DNA of 64,000 nt from contig NZ_FOPC01000002.1 in assembly GCF_900113375.1 (NCBI RefSeq), forward strand, positions 186,001 through 250,000. The letters are read 5' to 3'. Position numbers and translations under genes: made by a program. This document shows, one piece after another, positions 18,793 through 27,359 of the stretch (the stretch's first letter is position 1; the number at the start of each line of letters is the position of its first letter). The stretch comes from Algoriphagus hitonicola (GTDB taxonomy: Bacteria; Bacteroidota; Bacteroidia; Cytophagales; Cyclobacteriaceae). Under the pieces are notes generated by a model that saw only the letters and a list, made by a program, of their open reading frames with translations, had not been told where the DNA came from and ran no database searches.

Positions 18793-18809
18793 AATTGTAC
18801 CCAATTAAA

Positions 18810-19451
18810 TTACTGACAAGCAGAAATCAACGCATGGGCAGAGTCCTCTCCCCAAGTGGGAAAAATAAAATCCTTATTCACAATTTCCTTTTCCTTTTCA
18901 AAAAGCTCCAAGGACAATCGGGCCATTCCACAGGCTTTTTCCGGTCCACTTCCAAAAAACTGCGCCACGCCTTGCTCCATTTGGGCCATCAGCAGAACTG
19001 CACGGGGATTTTCCCGATTTTGACTGATGGCTTGATTGAATAGCTGCATGACTTGAGGACTCAGGTTTTGGCCCCGACTGGCCGGATCAATACTCAATTT
19101 TCCCATCAAGGCATAGCCATGCAGGGCGGTGAGTTCGGAATTGTCGGGTGAAAGCTGGGATGCCTGCTGAATGGTCTCTATCGCCTGATCCAATGTAGCA
19201 TCCTTATCCACATCGAATCGAAAGGCCGTTTCGATATCCACCAAAGCGGCATAATACAGGGGCAACCACTCTGAATCGTTGGCTTCGGCTATTCGCAAAA
19301 AAGCATTTTTGACGGCGATTCCTTTTTCCGGACCGTCCACTTCCTTCATGGCAGACAACTGACTTTTCATCGCTTCATCAAAGGCATTCTGCCCGAAAGC
19401 CAGTGAAACTACCAAGACATAAAGGGCTAAACTGGTAAGTAGATTTTTCAT
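18810..19451 (-). CDS. Secreted TPR-like protein paired with a TonB-dependent receptor
   Basis: 213 residues with a signal peptide (MKNLLTSLALYVLVVSLAFGQ). The mature part is helical with TPR-like spacing (WLPLYYAALVDIETAFRFD, ALHGYALMGKLSID, AVLLMAQMEQGVAQFFGSGP). The pattern FGSGPEKACGMARLSLELFEKEK is also seen in hypothetical proteins next to receptors in Bacteroidota. The gene starts 11 bases after the stop of the TonB receptor, so the two are co-transcribed. It probably works in the periplasm with that receptor. No catalytic motif is visible. Confidence 0.7.
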   Translation of the reverse strand: MKNLLTSLALYVLVVSLAFGQNAFDEAMKSQLSAMKEVDGPEKGIAVKNAFLRIAEANDSEWLPLYYAALVDIETAFRFDVDKDATLDQAIETIQQASQLSPDNSELTALHGYALMGKLSIDPASRGQNLSPQVMQLFNQAISQNRENPRAVLLMAQMEQGVAQFFGSGPEKACGMARLSLELFEKEKEIVNKDFIFPTWGEDSAHALISACQ

Positions 19452-19462
19452 GATAAATTAAT

Positions 19463-21619
19463 TTAGAGATTGTTTAATTGATTTGCTGTTTTATCTTTTG
19501 AAAGGGTCAGGAATACGCCAAGGAAAAAGAAACGTGGGGCAGGTTGGCCGATGGCTTTGGAGTCAAAATTTCCCGATTCGTCTGCATTGGGTGAAAATTG
19601 ATACCCGAAAACATTCTCTGCACCCAGGGCATTGGAAACGGCCCCGTGAATAATCAGATTTTGGCGGGGCAAATAACTCCAGCTCAAACTCAGATTCTGA
19701 AAGGACTTGGTTTTCCGGTTCATCTCTCCGTGAAAATTTGGATCGGTATAGGGAAAGCCATCATTCCAGGAAAAGCTCATGCCCATTTGCGATTTTATAT
19801 CAGTCACGAAATGCTTGACCACAACCGAAAAATTATGTTTCGGAGCAAAACCCGGCTGAACCTGCGTCTGAAACTGGTCAAACTGACGCTTGCTGTCCAC
19901 AAAGCTGTATGTAATCCAATAGTCGGTGTTTTTCAAACTCTTGCGATCCCTTAAAAAGATATCCACACCCCGGGCAAAACCTTTCCCTCCATTTCTTGGA
20001 TTCATGGGAAACTGTGGATAACCTTCAAAAAGAATCAACTCTTCATAGCTTTTGTAAAAAGTCTCCGCCCGAAAAGTTAATCCTTTGGTTTGGAGTAAAT
20101 AATTTAAAATCAAATGATTGGACTCCAAATTCTTGAGTTGGGGATTCAAAACCCGCAAGTTATCCACAGGCAATTGGGAAAAGCTTCCCCCGGCAAGCGA
20201 GACCTGCGACTGCTCCGAAAGACGGAAGGCAAGGGATACTCGAGGATCAAGCCAAGTTTCCTGATTTAAGCTGCTATTTCCCCAGCGAATACCGGAGCGA
20301 AGGACCCAATTTTTGCTGAGGTAATAATCCCACTCTGTGAAGGCGAAAAGCTGCCCATCGTCAAAGTTCCGCAATTGATTATGCTGTGAGCGGCTTTCCC
20401 CATAGCGATGGACAAAATATTCCAATCCTGAATTGACCGAAAGGCGATCCGAAAAATCATGGATGGCTGAAAATTTGGAGTGAAAAAGGAAATTCTCTCG
20501 ATTCAAATTCAGCGAATCCAAGTTCAACTGATCTGAATTATCTGACAGTGCCGCACCTCCAAATATCGTCCAGCCACTTTCGAAGCTTTTCCGCCAGTTG
20601 CTCTGGATAAAACTGTACCGATTTCTTAAGTCAATGCTTTGGACCAAAGTTTCCCCCGGACTCTGCTCACCCAGTTTCATACCCCCGGCTTCAGTTCTTG
20701 CCAGCACTTTCCAAATCCCGCCTTTGGAAAATTTCTTTTGTAAAGCAAGTTCCGCATCTCTACCCCATGGAGCCCGCTTAAAATCAAAATCCTGCTTGAT
20801 CAATCCTTGATAGGGCTTTAGATCAAAATAGTTTACCGACGCGGTCAAGCTTTGTTTTTCATTGGCCCAAGTATGCGAGTATCCACCTCCTACAGACATG
20901 AGGCTCACATCCCCCTGACTGCGCAGGGAGAGGTCTTTGGTGTTTAAAGCTAGGGTAGAGGAAAGTGCCTGTCCGTATTCCGCCGAATAGCCTCCGGTTG
21001 AAAAGAACGTCCCCTTAAACAAATTGGGATTGAAACGCGTCCGGGTGGGTACATTCCCGGCTGTGGTTCCATACGCATTGCCTACCCGAAGCCCATCAAT
21101 GTAAATCCCAACCTCGCTTGCATCCCCTCCGCGGACAAAAAGCCGACCGTCATTTCCAACGGTACTCGTTCCGGGTAAAGTTTGAAAAGCCCCCACAATA
21201 TCCCCCATCGCACTGGGTGTGGTCACAATATCCAAAGGCCGAAGAATGACCGATTTTTTTTCATCCGAAGCTTCCATGGCTCCAGCCGAAATTGTCACCG
21301 CATTCATTTCGGTGATTGCTTCTCGAAGAAACTGATCGGGAACGTTCAGACTATCCCCCAATACCTGGACGGTCAATTCAACTTCATGAAATCCCAAAAG
21401 CCGAAGAACCAGCGATTGCTCTCCCGCCAAAGAAGTCAAAAATTCAAAACTCCCATCCCCTAAAGAAGTGGCTCCATCGTAACTGTTTTTGATAAAAACA
21501 TTGACGCCGGGAAGCGGCTCTCCCTGCTCATCAAAAACCCGACCACTGATTTGGGTCTGGCCAAAAGCCAGGAATGGGCTAAGAAAAAAGAAGAGATAAA
21601 GAATAATTCGTCTGTCCAT
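19463..21619 (-). CDS. TonB-dependent receptor with carboxypeptidase-like regulatory domain
   Basis: 718 residues. A signal peptide (about 1-20) is followed by a CarboxypepD_reg-like domain (ISGRVFDEQGEPLPGVNVFI and on to about 110). The plug domain includes ILRPLDIVTTPSAMGDIVGA and LFVRGGDASEVGIYIDGL. The outer-membrane barrel runs to the C-terminus. It is shorter than SusC-type receptors, and no SusD gene is adjacent, so uptake of a small ligand such as a chelate or peptide is more likely than glycan import. It is first in an operon with a secreted TPR protein. The ligand is unknown. Confidence 0.9.
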   Translation of the reverse strand: MDRRIILYLFFFLSPFLAFGQTQISGRVFDEQGEPLPGVNVFIKNSYDGATSLGDGSFEFLTSLAGEQSLVLRLLGFHEVELTVQVLGDSLNVPDQFLREAITEMNAVTISAGAMEASDEKKSVILRPLDIVTTPSAMGDIVGAFQTLPGTSTVGNDGRLFVRGGDASEVGIYIDGLRVGNAYGTTAGNVPTRTRFNPNLFKGTFFSTGGYSAEYGQALSSTLALNTKDLSLRSQGDVSLMSVGGGYSHTWANEKQSLTASVNYFDLKPYQGLIKQDFDFKRAPWGRDAELALQKKFSKGGIWKVLARTEAGGMKLGEQSPGETLVQSIDLRNRYSFIQSNWRKSFESGWTIFGGAALSDNSDQLNLDSLNLNRENFLFHSKFSAIHDFSDRLSVNSGLEYFVHRYGESRSQHNQLRNFDDGQLFAFTEWDYYLSKNWVLRSGIRWGNSSLNQETWLDPRVSLAFRLSEQSQVSLAGGSFSQLPVDNLRVLNPQLKNLESNHLILNYLLQTKGLTFRAETFYKSYEELILFEGYPQFPMNPRNGGKGFARGVDIFLRDRKSLKNTDYWITYSFVDSKRQFDQFQTQVQPGFAPKHNFSVVVKHFVTDIKSQMGMSFSWNDGFPYTDPNFHGEMNRKTKSFQNLSLSWSYLPRQNLIIHGAVSNALGAENVFGYQFSPNADESGNFDSKAIGQPAPRFFFLGVFLTLSKDKTANQLNNL

Positions 21620-21735
21620 TTCGATTCGTATTTGAACCGAAATAGGCTTGATTTAGGCTTCCAAAAAAACCAAGTTGCCTGAACTGTCGAAAATCAAGAC
21701 CGAAGCGTCAATAATCGCGACAGAATCAAAATTCC

Positions 21736-22857
21736 TTATTCCGGAAAAACCGAAGCATCCATTTTGGGCACGATCCTAAGGGCATTTTTATAATAGACCT
21801 TTTTCAGCACTTCATCCGGCAAGCCTAAGCCATACATTCGCCAAAAGGCATGGTATTTTTTGTAATAGGGGAAGTATTCATCCTCGGTCTCCAAAACCCG
21901 AAAATAAGTATGAAACTCCTCAGGATTGTAGGCATCTTTTCCAAAAAGAAGCCTATCCTGATATTTCATAAAAAACTCCTTGGCGCGTCTTGGCTGCCTT
22001 CCAAATTCAGCTATCACCGCTCCAATCCCAAAATTCACATTGGGATAACGATCTAGATGCTCCCCTGCTTTGTCCAAGTCATTTGCCATCCAACCCATGT
22101 GGGCATTGATAAAGGTCGTGTTGGGATGTTTTTCGAAAACATGGTGCTGCTCAGCAATAATCTGCTCAAAGGGAGCAGGGTTGGTAGCCGATCGCTGTCT
22201 GCCAGGGTGGGTTTTCAATTCCAGCCAGCGTTCATTATTGGCGTCCATCGGTTGCCAAAATTGGGCGGGATCGGCTGAATGAATGATGACCGGAATCCCC
22301 AATTCCCCGGCTTTTGCCCAGACAGGATCCAAATCAGGATGATCCACGGGCACGCGGTTTCCATTGATATCTTTTACATTCAGACCTAAGCTTTTGTAAA
22401 TCTTCAATCCCACAGCACCAGCCTGCACGTCCTCTTCTAATTCTTGAACAGCTATTCGACTCCAGTTTTCATCTCCAAATCCCGCAAAGTTCAAATTGGT
22501 AAATACTAAAAATCGTCCCGGCGCATGGGTTTCAAATTCTTTCATCATGGATTTAATGTATTCTTGCTGGGAATTGCTATCCCCTCGCCCAAAGCCTCTC
22601 CCGCTGAGATTGACCAGTACTCCCATATTCAATTCATCCATCTCAGAAACCAATTTGCCTATCTTTTCCTGATTGATTCCCCCCTGATGACTGTGGATAT
22701 CCACAAAGGGAAATTTAGATCGGGTGACCGTAGATTCGGGGACTCTGAGCGAGGAAGGTGGATTGTATTCCTCAAAACTCATTTCCTGAGAGAATCCAAT
22801 GGACTGGAGCATTCCTCCCAGTACGGCGGCAAATAGAAGACGTGATAAGTTATTCAT
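21736..22857 (-). CDS. Secreted amidohydrolase (TIM-barrel, amidohydrolase_2 type)
   Basis: 373 residues with an N-terminal signal peptide. Metal-ligand motifs appear in order: DIHSH at about 52-56, Lys in VGLKIYKS, His in VIIHSADPAQFW, His in INAHMGW and Asp in LLFGKDAY. These fit the amidohydrolase_2 family, which holds hydrolases and decarboxylases of cyclic or carboxylated substrates. The presence of a signal peptide puts it in the periplasm or outside. It lies between the TonB receptor operon and an M14 peptidase on the same strand, with over 70 bases on each side, so co-transcription is uncertain. Substrate unknown. Confidence 0.82.
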   Translation of the reverse strand: MNNLSRLLFAAVLGGMLQSIGFSQEMSFEEYNPPSSLRVPESTVTRSKFPFVDIHSHQGGINQEKIGKLVSEMDELNMGVLVNLSGRGFGRGDSNSQQEYIKSMMKEFETHAPGRFLVFTNLNFAGFGDENWSRIAVQELEEDVQAGAVGLKIYKSLGLNVKDINGNRVPVDHPDLDPVWAKAGELGIPVIIHSADPAQFWQPMDANNERWLELKTHPGRQRSATNPAPFEQIIAEQHHVFEKHPNTTFINAHMGWMANDLDKAGEHLDRYPNVNFGIGAVIAEFGRQPRRAKEFFMKYQDRLLFGKDAYNPEEFHTYFRVLETEDEYFPYYKKYHAFWRMYGLGLPDEVLKKVYYKNALRIVPKMDASVFPE

Positions 22858-22888
22858 GAGGTGTTAAACAGGATTTTGGATCAAAGGG

Positions 22889-22924
22889 TTAAAAAAATCC
22901 CGACCTCAGTATGAAATCGGGATT
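22889..22924 (-). terminator. Rho-independent terminator after the M14 carboxypeptidase
   Basis: On the minus strand AATCCCGA (22924-22917) and TCGGGATT (22903-22896) form an eight-base stem followed by seven T. It sits ten bases past the carboxypeptidase stop and upstream of the amidohydrolase gene. Confidence 0.85.
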
Positions 22925-22933
22925 CGAAATGAT

Positions 22934-25495
22934 TTAGCGGGTAGTGCCTCCATTGATCACTTGACCAAAGAAGATCGCATTCATGTAGAGTTTGTTGGTT
23001 CCAAACCAGAATGCCCGGAAGTTCATATTATCGGCAAAAGCGACCACACGACCTCCGCCCACTCCGGCTACTTGAATCACGGAACCATTTTGGATACCCG
23101 GCAAATTGCTGGGGTGCAAATAACCGGAAGCCAATGGTTCATTGGTGTAAACCAGCGGATTTGCATAGGGATTAGTCGAAGGTTCCACAAATAAGTTGTC
23201 ATTTCTAAAGGTATGAATCGTAGAATCAGCATAGCCATAGCCAATAGGATGAGTCAAATCCAAGGTTGCATTGAAGATGGCTCCTCCTGTCACTTTTGCC
23301 CCTGTGGCATCACGGAAGATCTCATAGGGTTTTTGCAATCCCTTTTCATCATTGTCCACCGATCTAAATTTGATATCTGCAATTTCGCTTTGTGCCAACC
23401 ATCGTAATGCCCCGCCTTTTGCGACTAGAGTATTCCCCCTGCTCACCCAGGTTTTGATCGCTTCCGCACCGGATTTACCCAGTTCATTATAGCGGCCATC
23501 CGGCATCAAGATGAAATTGTATCGATCAATCACCGAACTACTCACTCGATCCATCGGCAGCAAGGTTACTGGCAACTCATAGCGCTGATCAAGCAAATGC
23601 CAAATCTCTCCTGCCTCATAGCTATCTACTCCTCCATCCACCAAAAGAGCTACCTCAGGCTTGTCGAGAACAGAGATAAAAGTAGATCCCATATTGATCC
23701 CAGAGGTATATCCCGTCGATATTGCATGAATATCCACAGTGGATTGACGGGCGATTTCCTCGAGTTTTTGGAAAAAGGCCTGGTCAGAATGTCCGGTTTC
23801 TCCTTTGTCAATCAAAATTGTACCCCGACCAAATTCCTTTCCCTCTGGAGTGGAAAAAGGCGCATTGGCCACTCTGACACGGAAACCTTCCTCAAGCAAT
23901 TTATACGCTGCTTTTGGCGAATAATAATCTGTCCATTCCATGGCATATTGATAGGCACCGGCCTCTCCGATTACCTGACCGGGGGCAAGTGAAAAATTAT
24001 CTTTGCTGATTTCCTCCACGCTGGCCAAGTTCAGGATTCGGCTATTCAAAGCCATATAATCCAAATTGAAAGCCATCGGATAGGTCCAAGCTGAGATATC
24101 GTAGAATAGCGAGTCCTGGAATTCAGTCCGGGTCTCAAACATGGCTTTGATCAAGCGATACTGGGGCTGATCGGCAGGGACGATGTAAGAATTTTCACTT
24201 TTAAATTCCCGCCCATTTACAGAAATATCCTCTTTTAGACTAAATACCTTGATGTCGTGCTGCAAGATCAAATCTGCCAAATGGAAGCTTCTGGCATCAT
24301 CCTCGCGACTGCCAAAAATATAGGCCTTGTTGACGTCGGCATCAGTTTCTGTTTTGATTTCGGTGTAAAAATCCTTCATAAACTGATTGAGTTCGACCCG
24401 CATTTCTTTAGCCGCCTCGTATGAAGAAAGGTTAGCCGTAAACTGATTGCGAATGGTGAAAGGAAAGCTCAGCATACCATTGGCCGATTCCTGAAGATGA
24501 CCTCTGGAGCTGGCTTGCTCAAATAAAATCCCGATTGAGCCTTGCACATCCGGATAGGTCGAGCCTTTTCCGTAGTAGAAGTCATCGTAATTCTCCTGGT
24601 TGTAATATAGGGAACCAATTTTATCCAAGGCTTTGGCATGATATCGTCCGATTTTCTCCGTTAATTCAAAATTGCGCTCTGGTGTCAAGGGATGGGTCCG
24701 AGAAGGTTCTCCTGGCTGAAAAAAGAAGGTGCTGTTGGTTCCCATTTCGTGGAAATCCAAATGGATATTGGGCAACCAGCTTTGGTACACTTTTACCCGA
24801 TTTCTGGATTCAGGATGCTGAACTGGCAGCCAATCCCGATTCAGGTCAAACCAATAGTGGTTAGTTCGTCCGCGAGGCCAAGCTTCATTGTATTCACGGC
24901 CATTAGGATCACCATTGAGATTGTAGGCCTTGTGGGAATTGACCCAGGAAGCAAATCGATTCAATCCGTCTGGATTGATCGCTGGATCCAAGAGCAAGAC
25001 GATATTTTCCAACTCCGATTCGATTTCATTGGCGGCAGCAAAATGATAGGCTGCAAGAAGGGAGGCATTGGCTCCACTCGCTTCATTCCCATGTACCGAA
25101 TAGCCCATAAACATCACTACCGGCATGGCTTCGATGTCTATCGAAGCATTGGGGTCCCGAAGTTTTTTTCGATCTGCCTTGATTTGGTCCAGTCTTCCCA
25201 AGTTTGCCGGGGAACTGATCGTCAGAAGTGTCTGAGGGCGCTTTTCATAGCTTCTGCCTGTTTCCTCAAAAACCACCCGATCCGAAGCTTCCGCCACGGC
25301 TTTCATATACATGACGAGCTGATCATGGGTCACATGCCACTCACCGACCTCATAACCAAGTACTTCTTTGGGTGTGGGAATGTCGGGATTGTAAGTATAG
25401 CCTTCCGGCAAATAATAACTCATATCCACCTGGGCAAAACTGGCACTATACAGCAAAGTCAGGCAAAGCAGGATAAAACTTCTTTTCATTTTCAT
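22934..25495 (-). CDS. Secreted M14-family zinc carboxypeptidase
   Basis: 853 residues with a signal peptide (to about 22). The peptidase domain has the first zinc pair in GYSVHGNEASG (His135, Glu138), the substrate Arg region in DLNRDWLPVQHPESR, the third zinc ligand in HLDFHEMGTNSTFFF and a likely catalytic Glu in GILFEQASSRG. Behind it lies a long C-terminal part (about 400-853) with a type-1 glutamine-amidotransferase-like fold (VALLVDGGVDSYEAGEIW, LMPDGRYNELG) common in large Bacteroidota M14 proteins. It probably trims extracellular peptides. It has its own terminator. Confidence 0.9.
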   Translation of the reverse strand: MKMKRSFILLCLTLLYSASFAQVDMSYYLPEGYTYNPDIPTPKEVLGYEVGEWHVTHDQLVMYMKAVAEASDRVVFEETGRSYEKRPQTLLTISSPANLGRLDQIKADRKKLRDPNASIDIEAMPVVMFMGYSVHGNEASGANASLLAAYHFAAANEIESELENIVLLLDPAINPDGLNRFASWVNSHKAYNLNGDPNGREYNEAWPRGRTNHYWFDLNRDWLPVQHPESRNRVKVYQSWLPNIHLDFHEMGTNSTFFFQPGEPSRTHPLTPERNFELTEKIGRYHAKALDKIGSLYYNQENYDDFYYGKGSTYPDVQGSIGILFEQASSRGHLQESANGMLSFPFTIRNQFTANLSSYEAAKEMRVELNQFMKDFYTEIKTETDADVNKAYIFGSREDDARSFHLADLILQHDIKVFSLKEDISVNGREFKSENSYIVPADQPQYRLIKAMFETRTEFQDSLFYDISAWTYPMAFNLDYMALNSRILNLASVEEISKDNFSLAPGQVIGEAGAYQYAMEWTDYYSPKAAYKLLEEGFRVRVANAPFSTPEGKEFGRGTILIDKGETGHSDQAFFQKLEEIARQSTVDIHAISTGYTSGINMGSTFISVLDKPEVALLVDGGVDSYEAGEIWHLLDQRYELPVTLLPMDRVSSSVIDRYNFILMPDGRYNELGKSGAEAIKTWVSRGNTLVAKGGALRWLAQSEIADIKFRSVDNDEKGLQKPYEIFRDATGAKVTGGAIFNATLDLTHPIGYGYADSTIHTFRNDNLFVEPSTNPYANPLVYTNEPLASGYLHPSNLPGIQNGSVIQVAGVGGGRVVAFADNMNFRAFWFGTNKLYMNAIFFGQVINGGTTR

Positions 25496-25584
25496 AGGGA
25501 ATTATAACTTTCGACTAAATTCTTACTAATTTTTTTCAAAAAAAGCTATTTTAGAGCAGTGGTAAAAATAATTGAAGAAACGAT

Positions 25585-25842
25585 ATGGAATTAATTTCAC
25601 CCGGAAGCTTATCAACAGGACTTTGGATTTGGCAATTGTCCATGCTGGTGTACCTTGGATTTTGGGTCTATGCCCTGATCGATGTTTTGCGAAATGAATT
25701 CAGGGGAGCCCATGAGCGTCTGATGTGGATCTTGATCATACTATTCGCACCCATTATCGGGACATTTTTGTATTTATCCATGGGGAGAAGGGCAAGAAAG
25801 AGGAGAGATTTTAAACCTGATTTTCACTCAAAAAACCAATAA
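25585..25842 (+). CDS. Small PLDc_N-type membrane protein (first of three)
   Basis: 85 residues with two membrane helices (about 10-32 and 47-66) and a basic tail MGRRARKRRD. The pattern YALIDVLRNEF, then LMWILIILFAPIIGTFLYL, is the PLDc_N domain, which in other proteins precedes phospholipase D-type synthases but here stands alone. Two further copies follow with one- or two-base gaps, so all three are co-transcribed. The function of solitary PLDc_N proteins is unknown. Membrane stress or lipid roles have been guessed for relatives. Confidence 0.75.
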   Translation: MELISPGSLSTGLWIWQLSMLVYLGFWVYALIDVLRNEFRGAHERLMWILIILFAPIIGTFLYLSMGRRARKRRDFKPDFHSKNQ

Positions 25843-25844
25843 AT

Positions 25845-26063
25845 ATGCTGTCATTTCTTATGAACATGGGAGGAGGGACAATTTTAATTTTTGGAGTCCT
25901 TTATATGGTCCTATGGCTATATTGTCTGATTGATATCCTCCGGTCCGATTTCAAAGACCAAAATATGAAACTCATTTGGATTCTGATAATTCTGTTTGCC
26001 CAGGTCTTGGGGCCGATTGCTTATTTGATTTTGGGAAAAAATTCTAAAATAAAAGCCTATTGA
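25845..26063 (+). CDS. Small PLDc_N-type membrane protein (second of three)
   Basis: 72 residues. It repeats the architecture of the gene before it: a membrane helix, YCLIDILRSDFKDQNMKLIW, a second helix and a short basic end GKNSKIKAY. Its start lies two bases after the previous stop. The similarity in both sequence and spacing points to tandem duplication. Confidence 0.75.
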   Translation: MLSFLMNMGGGTILIFGVLYMVLWLYCLIDILRSDFKDQNMKLIWILIILFAQVLGPIAYLILGKNSKIKAY

Positions 26064-26064
26064 T

Positions 26065-26238
26065 ATGTTTGGACTTGGAATAATCGGACTCGCCATCTAC
26101 GCTTATACGATTTACGATGTAGTCATCAGTAATTTTGCCAATAGCAACGACAAAATCATTTGGATTTTAATTGTGATTTTAGTTCCTCTTTTGGGAACGA
26201 TCTTATGGTTTTTGGTGGGAAGGGGCAAAAGGATTTGA
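26065..26238 (+). CDS. Small PLDc_N-type membrane protein (third of three)
   Basis: 57 residues, ATG at 26065 and TGA at 26236-26238, one base after the preceding stop. It reads MFGLGIIGLAIYAYTIYDVV, NDKIIWILIVILVPLLGTIL and WFLVGRGKRI. The pattern of the two upstream genes is conserved with both loops shortened. It is the smallest member of the trio, and the shared motif (I/L-W-I-L-I-x-I-L, P or Q, LGT/LGP) makes it a real gene. Confidence 0.75.
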   Translation: MFGLGIIGLAIYAYTIYDVVISNFANSNDKIIWILIVILVPLLGTILWFLVGRGKRI

Positions 26239-26340
26239 GTTAAAAATTGGGCTTGGATTTATTCAAGTATGAGCGCTTATACGTTTTGCTTGTCATGAAT
26301 TATTCGTGAATTCGTGGCTAAAAACCACCCTCTACTATAC

Positions 26341-27231
26341 TTAAGACCGAAAAAGATCCCTCAAAGCTTCCGGCAAGCTTTCAGACTCATACTCAAATCC
26401 CGCCTTTTGGATTTTTTGATTAGAAACTCGATTTCCTCCCAGTACCATAGCCGCCATCTCTCCTAAAATAAGGCGGAGCATAAATCCCGGCACCCCAATT
26501 CCCAAGTATGGTTTGCCCTTAGCTTTCGCCGCTTCCTTGGTGAGCTGCTGATTGGTTGCCGGATTGGGTCCCACGGCATTGTAAATTCCCTGAAGAGTGG
26601 TCTTTTCCAAAGCATATACAAACATCCGTGCGAGATCTGAAATGTGAATCCAGGACATCCACTGATCGCCCGAACCTAAGGGTGCAGCAACTGGCGGCTT
26701 CAGCATTTCGCCCAGAGCTCCACCCTCTGCATCGAGTACAATGCCGATCCGAAGCATCACCGTACGCAAGCCCAAAGTCTCGATATTTTTGACCTCATCT
26801 TCCCACGCAGTCACCACCTGCGCCAAAAAATCATTTCCTGCAGGAGTAGACTCGTCCACTAGTTTAGCCCCGGTATTGAACCCATAGTATCCAACTGCAG
26901 AAGCTGATATAAAAGTCAAGGGTTTTTTTTCTGCTTTTTCGATTGCACGATACAGCAATGCGGTACTTTGAGTACGCGATTGTAAAATTGCCTGCTTTCG
27001 CTCCGGAGTCCAGCGTTTATCCGCTACTCCTGCTCCGGCAAGATGGATGACTGCATCTGCCCATTCCATGGCTTCTGCGTCAATTTCCTGCTTTTTGATA
27101 TCCCAAATAAATGATTTTTGATCTTGTGTACTCCGACTCAACCAAGCGACCGCATAACCTTTGGCCTCTAATAGCTGAGTGATTTTAGTTCCGATCAAAC
27201 CAGAACCTCCGGTGATAAGTATATTTTCCAT
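26341..27231 (-). CDS. TIGR01777-family NAD(P)-dependent epimerase (YfcH/SulA-like)
   Basis: About 296 residues from the ATG at 27231. The upstream in-frame ATG at 27282 would add 17 residues before the Rossmann motif and is not favoured. MENILITGGSGLIGTKI is the NAD(P)-binding start of extended short-chain dehydrogenases. VIHLAGAGVADKRWTPERKQ, YYGFNTG and the C-terminal DUF1731-like segment (VLGGNRVSNQKIQKAGFEY) are signature parts of the TIGR01777 group. Relatives resemble the cell-division-linked SulA homologue of plastids, but the substrate is unknown. It is a single gene, convergent with the PLDc_N trio. Confidence 0.88.
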   Translation of the reverse strand: MENILITGGSGLIGTKITQLLEAKGYAVAWLSRSTQDQKSFIWDIKKQEIDAEAMEWADAVIHLAGAGVADKRWTPERKQAILQSRTQSTALLYRAIEKAEKKPLTFISASAVGYYGFNTGAKLVDESTPAGNDFLAQVVTAWEDEVKNIETLGLRTVMLRIGIVLDAEGGALGEMLKPPVAAPLGSGDQWMSWIHISDLARMFVYALEKTTLQGIYNAVGPNPATNQQLTKEAAKAKGKPYLGIGVPGFMLRLILGEMAAMVLGGNRVSNQKIQKAGFEYESESLPEALRDLFRS

Positions 27232-27359
27232 GTGTGTTGAGTTCTGTTGATAACTCGGGGAATAATAAAAGGTTGAAAACACTTCAATCTTCCGATCCCC
27301 TTAATTCTAAAATTCAATATCTATACCTATTTTGGCACGATTCCCTAAGTTAAGCTATT

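Larger units (their letters stand above)
17295..20168. repeat. Cluster of eight exact DnaA-box nonamers TTATCCACA
   Basis: Exact copies of TTATCCACA, or its complement, lie at 17295 (+), 17411 (-), 17490 (-), 17793 (+), 17823 (-), 19204 (+), 20013 (-) and 20160 (+). All are nine bases long and inside coding sequence of the response regulator, kinase, TPR protein and TonB receptor. They are read in different frames (for example VDK, TYPH, LWIS, GYPQ), so a shared protein motif does not explain them. Only one more exact copy was found in the other 61 kb (60289). This could be a DnaA-titration site or part of a replication control region. Confidence 0.5.

Noticed and set aside
27283..27359. Possible fluoride riboswitch before the CLC gene
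   Set aside because: The short upstream region lacks the conserved crcB-type pairing and core bases.
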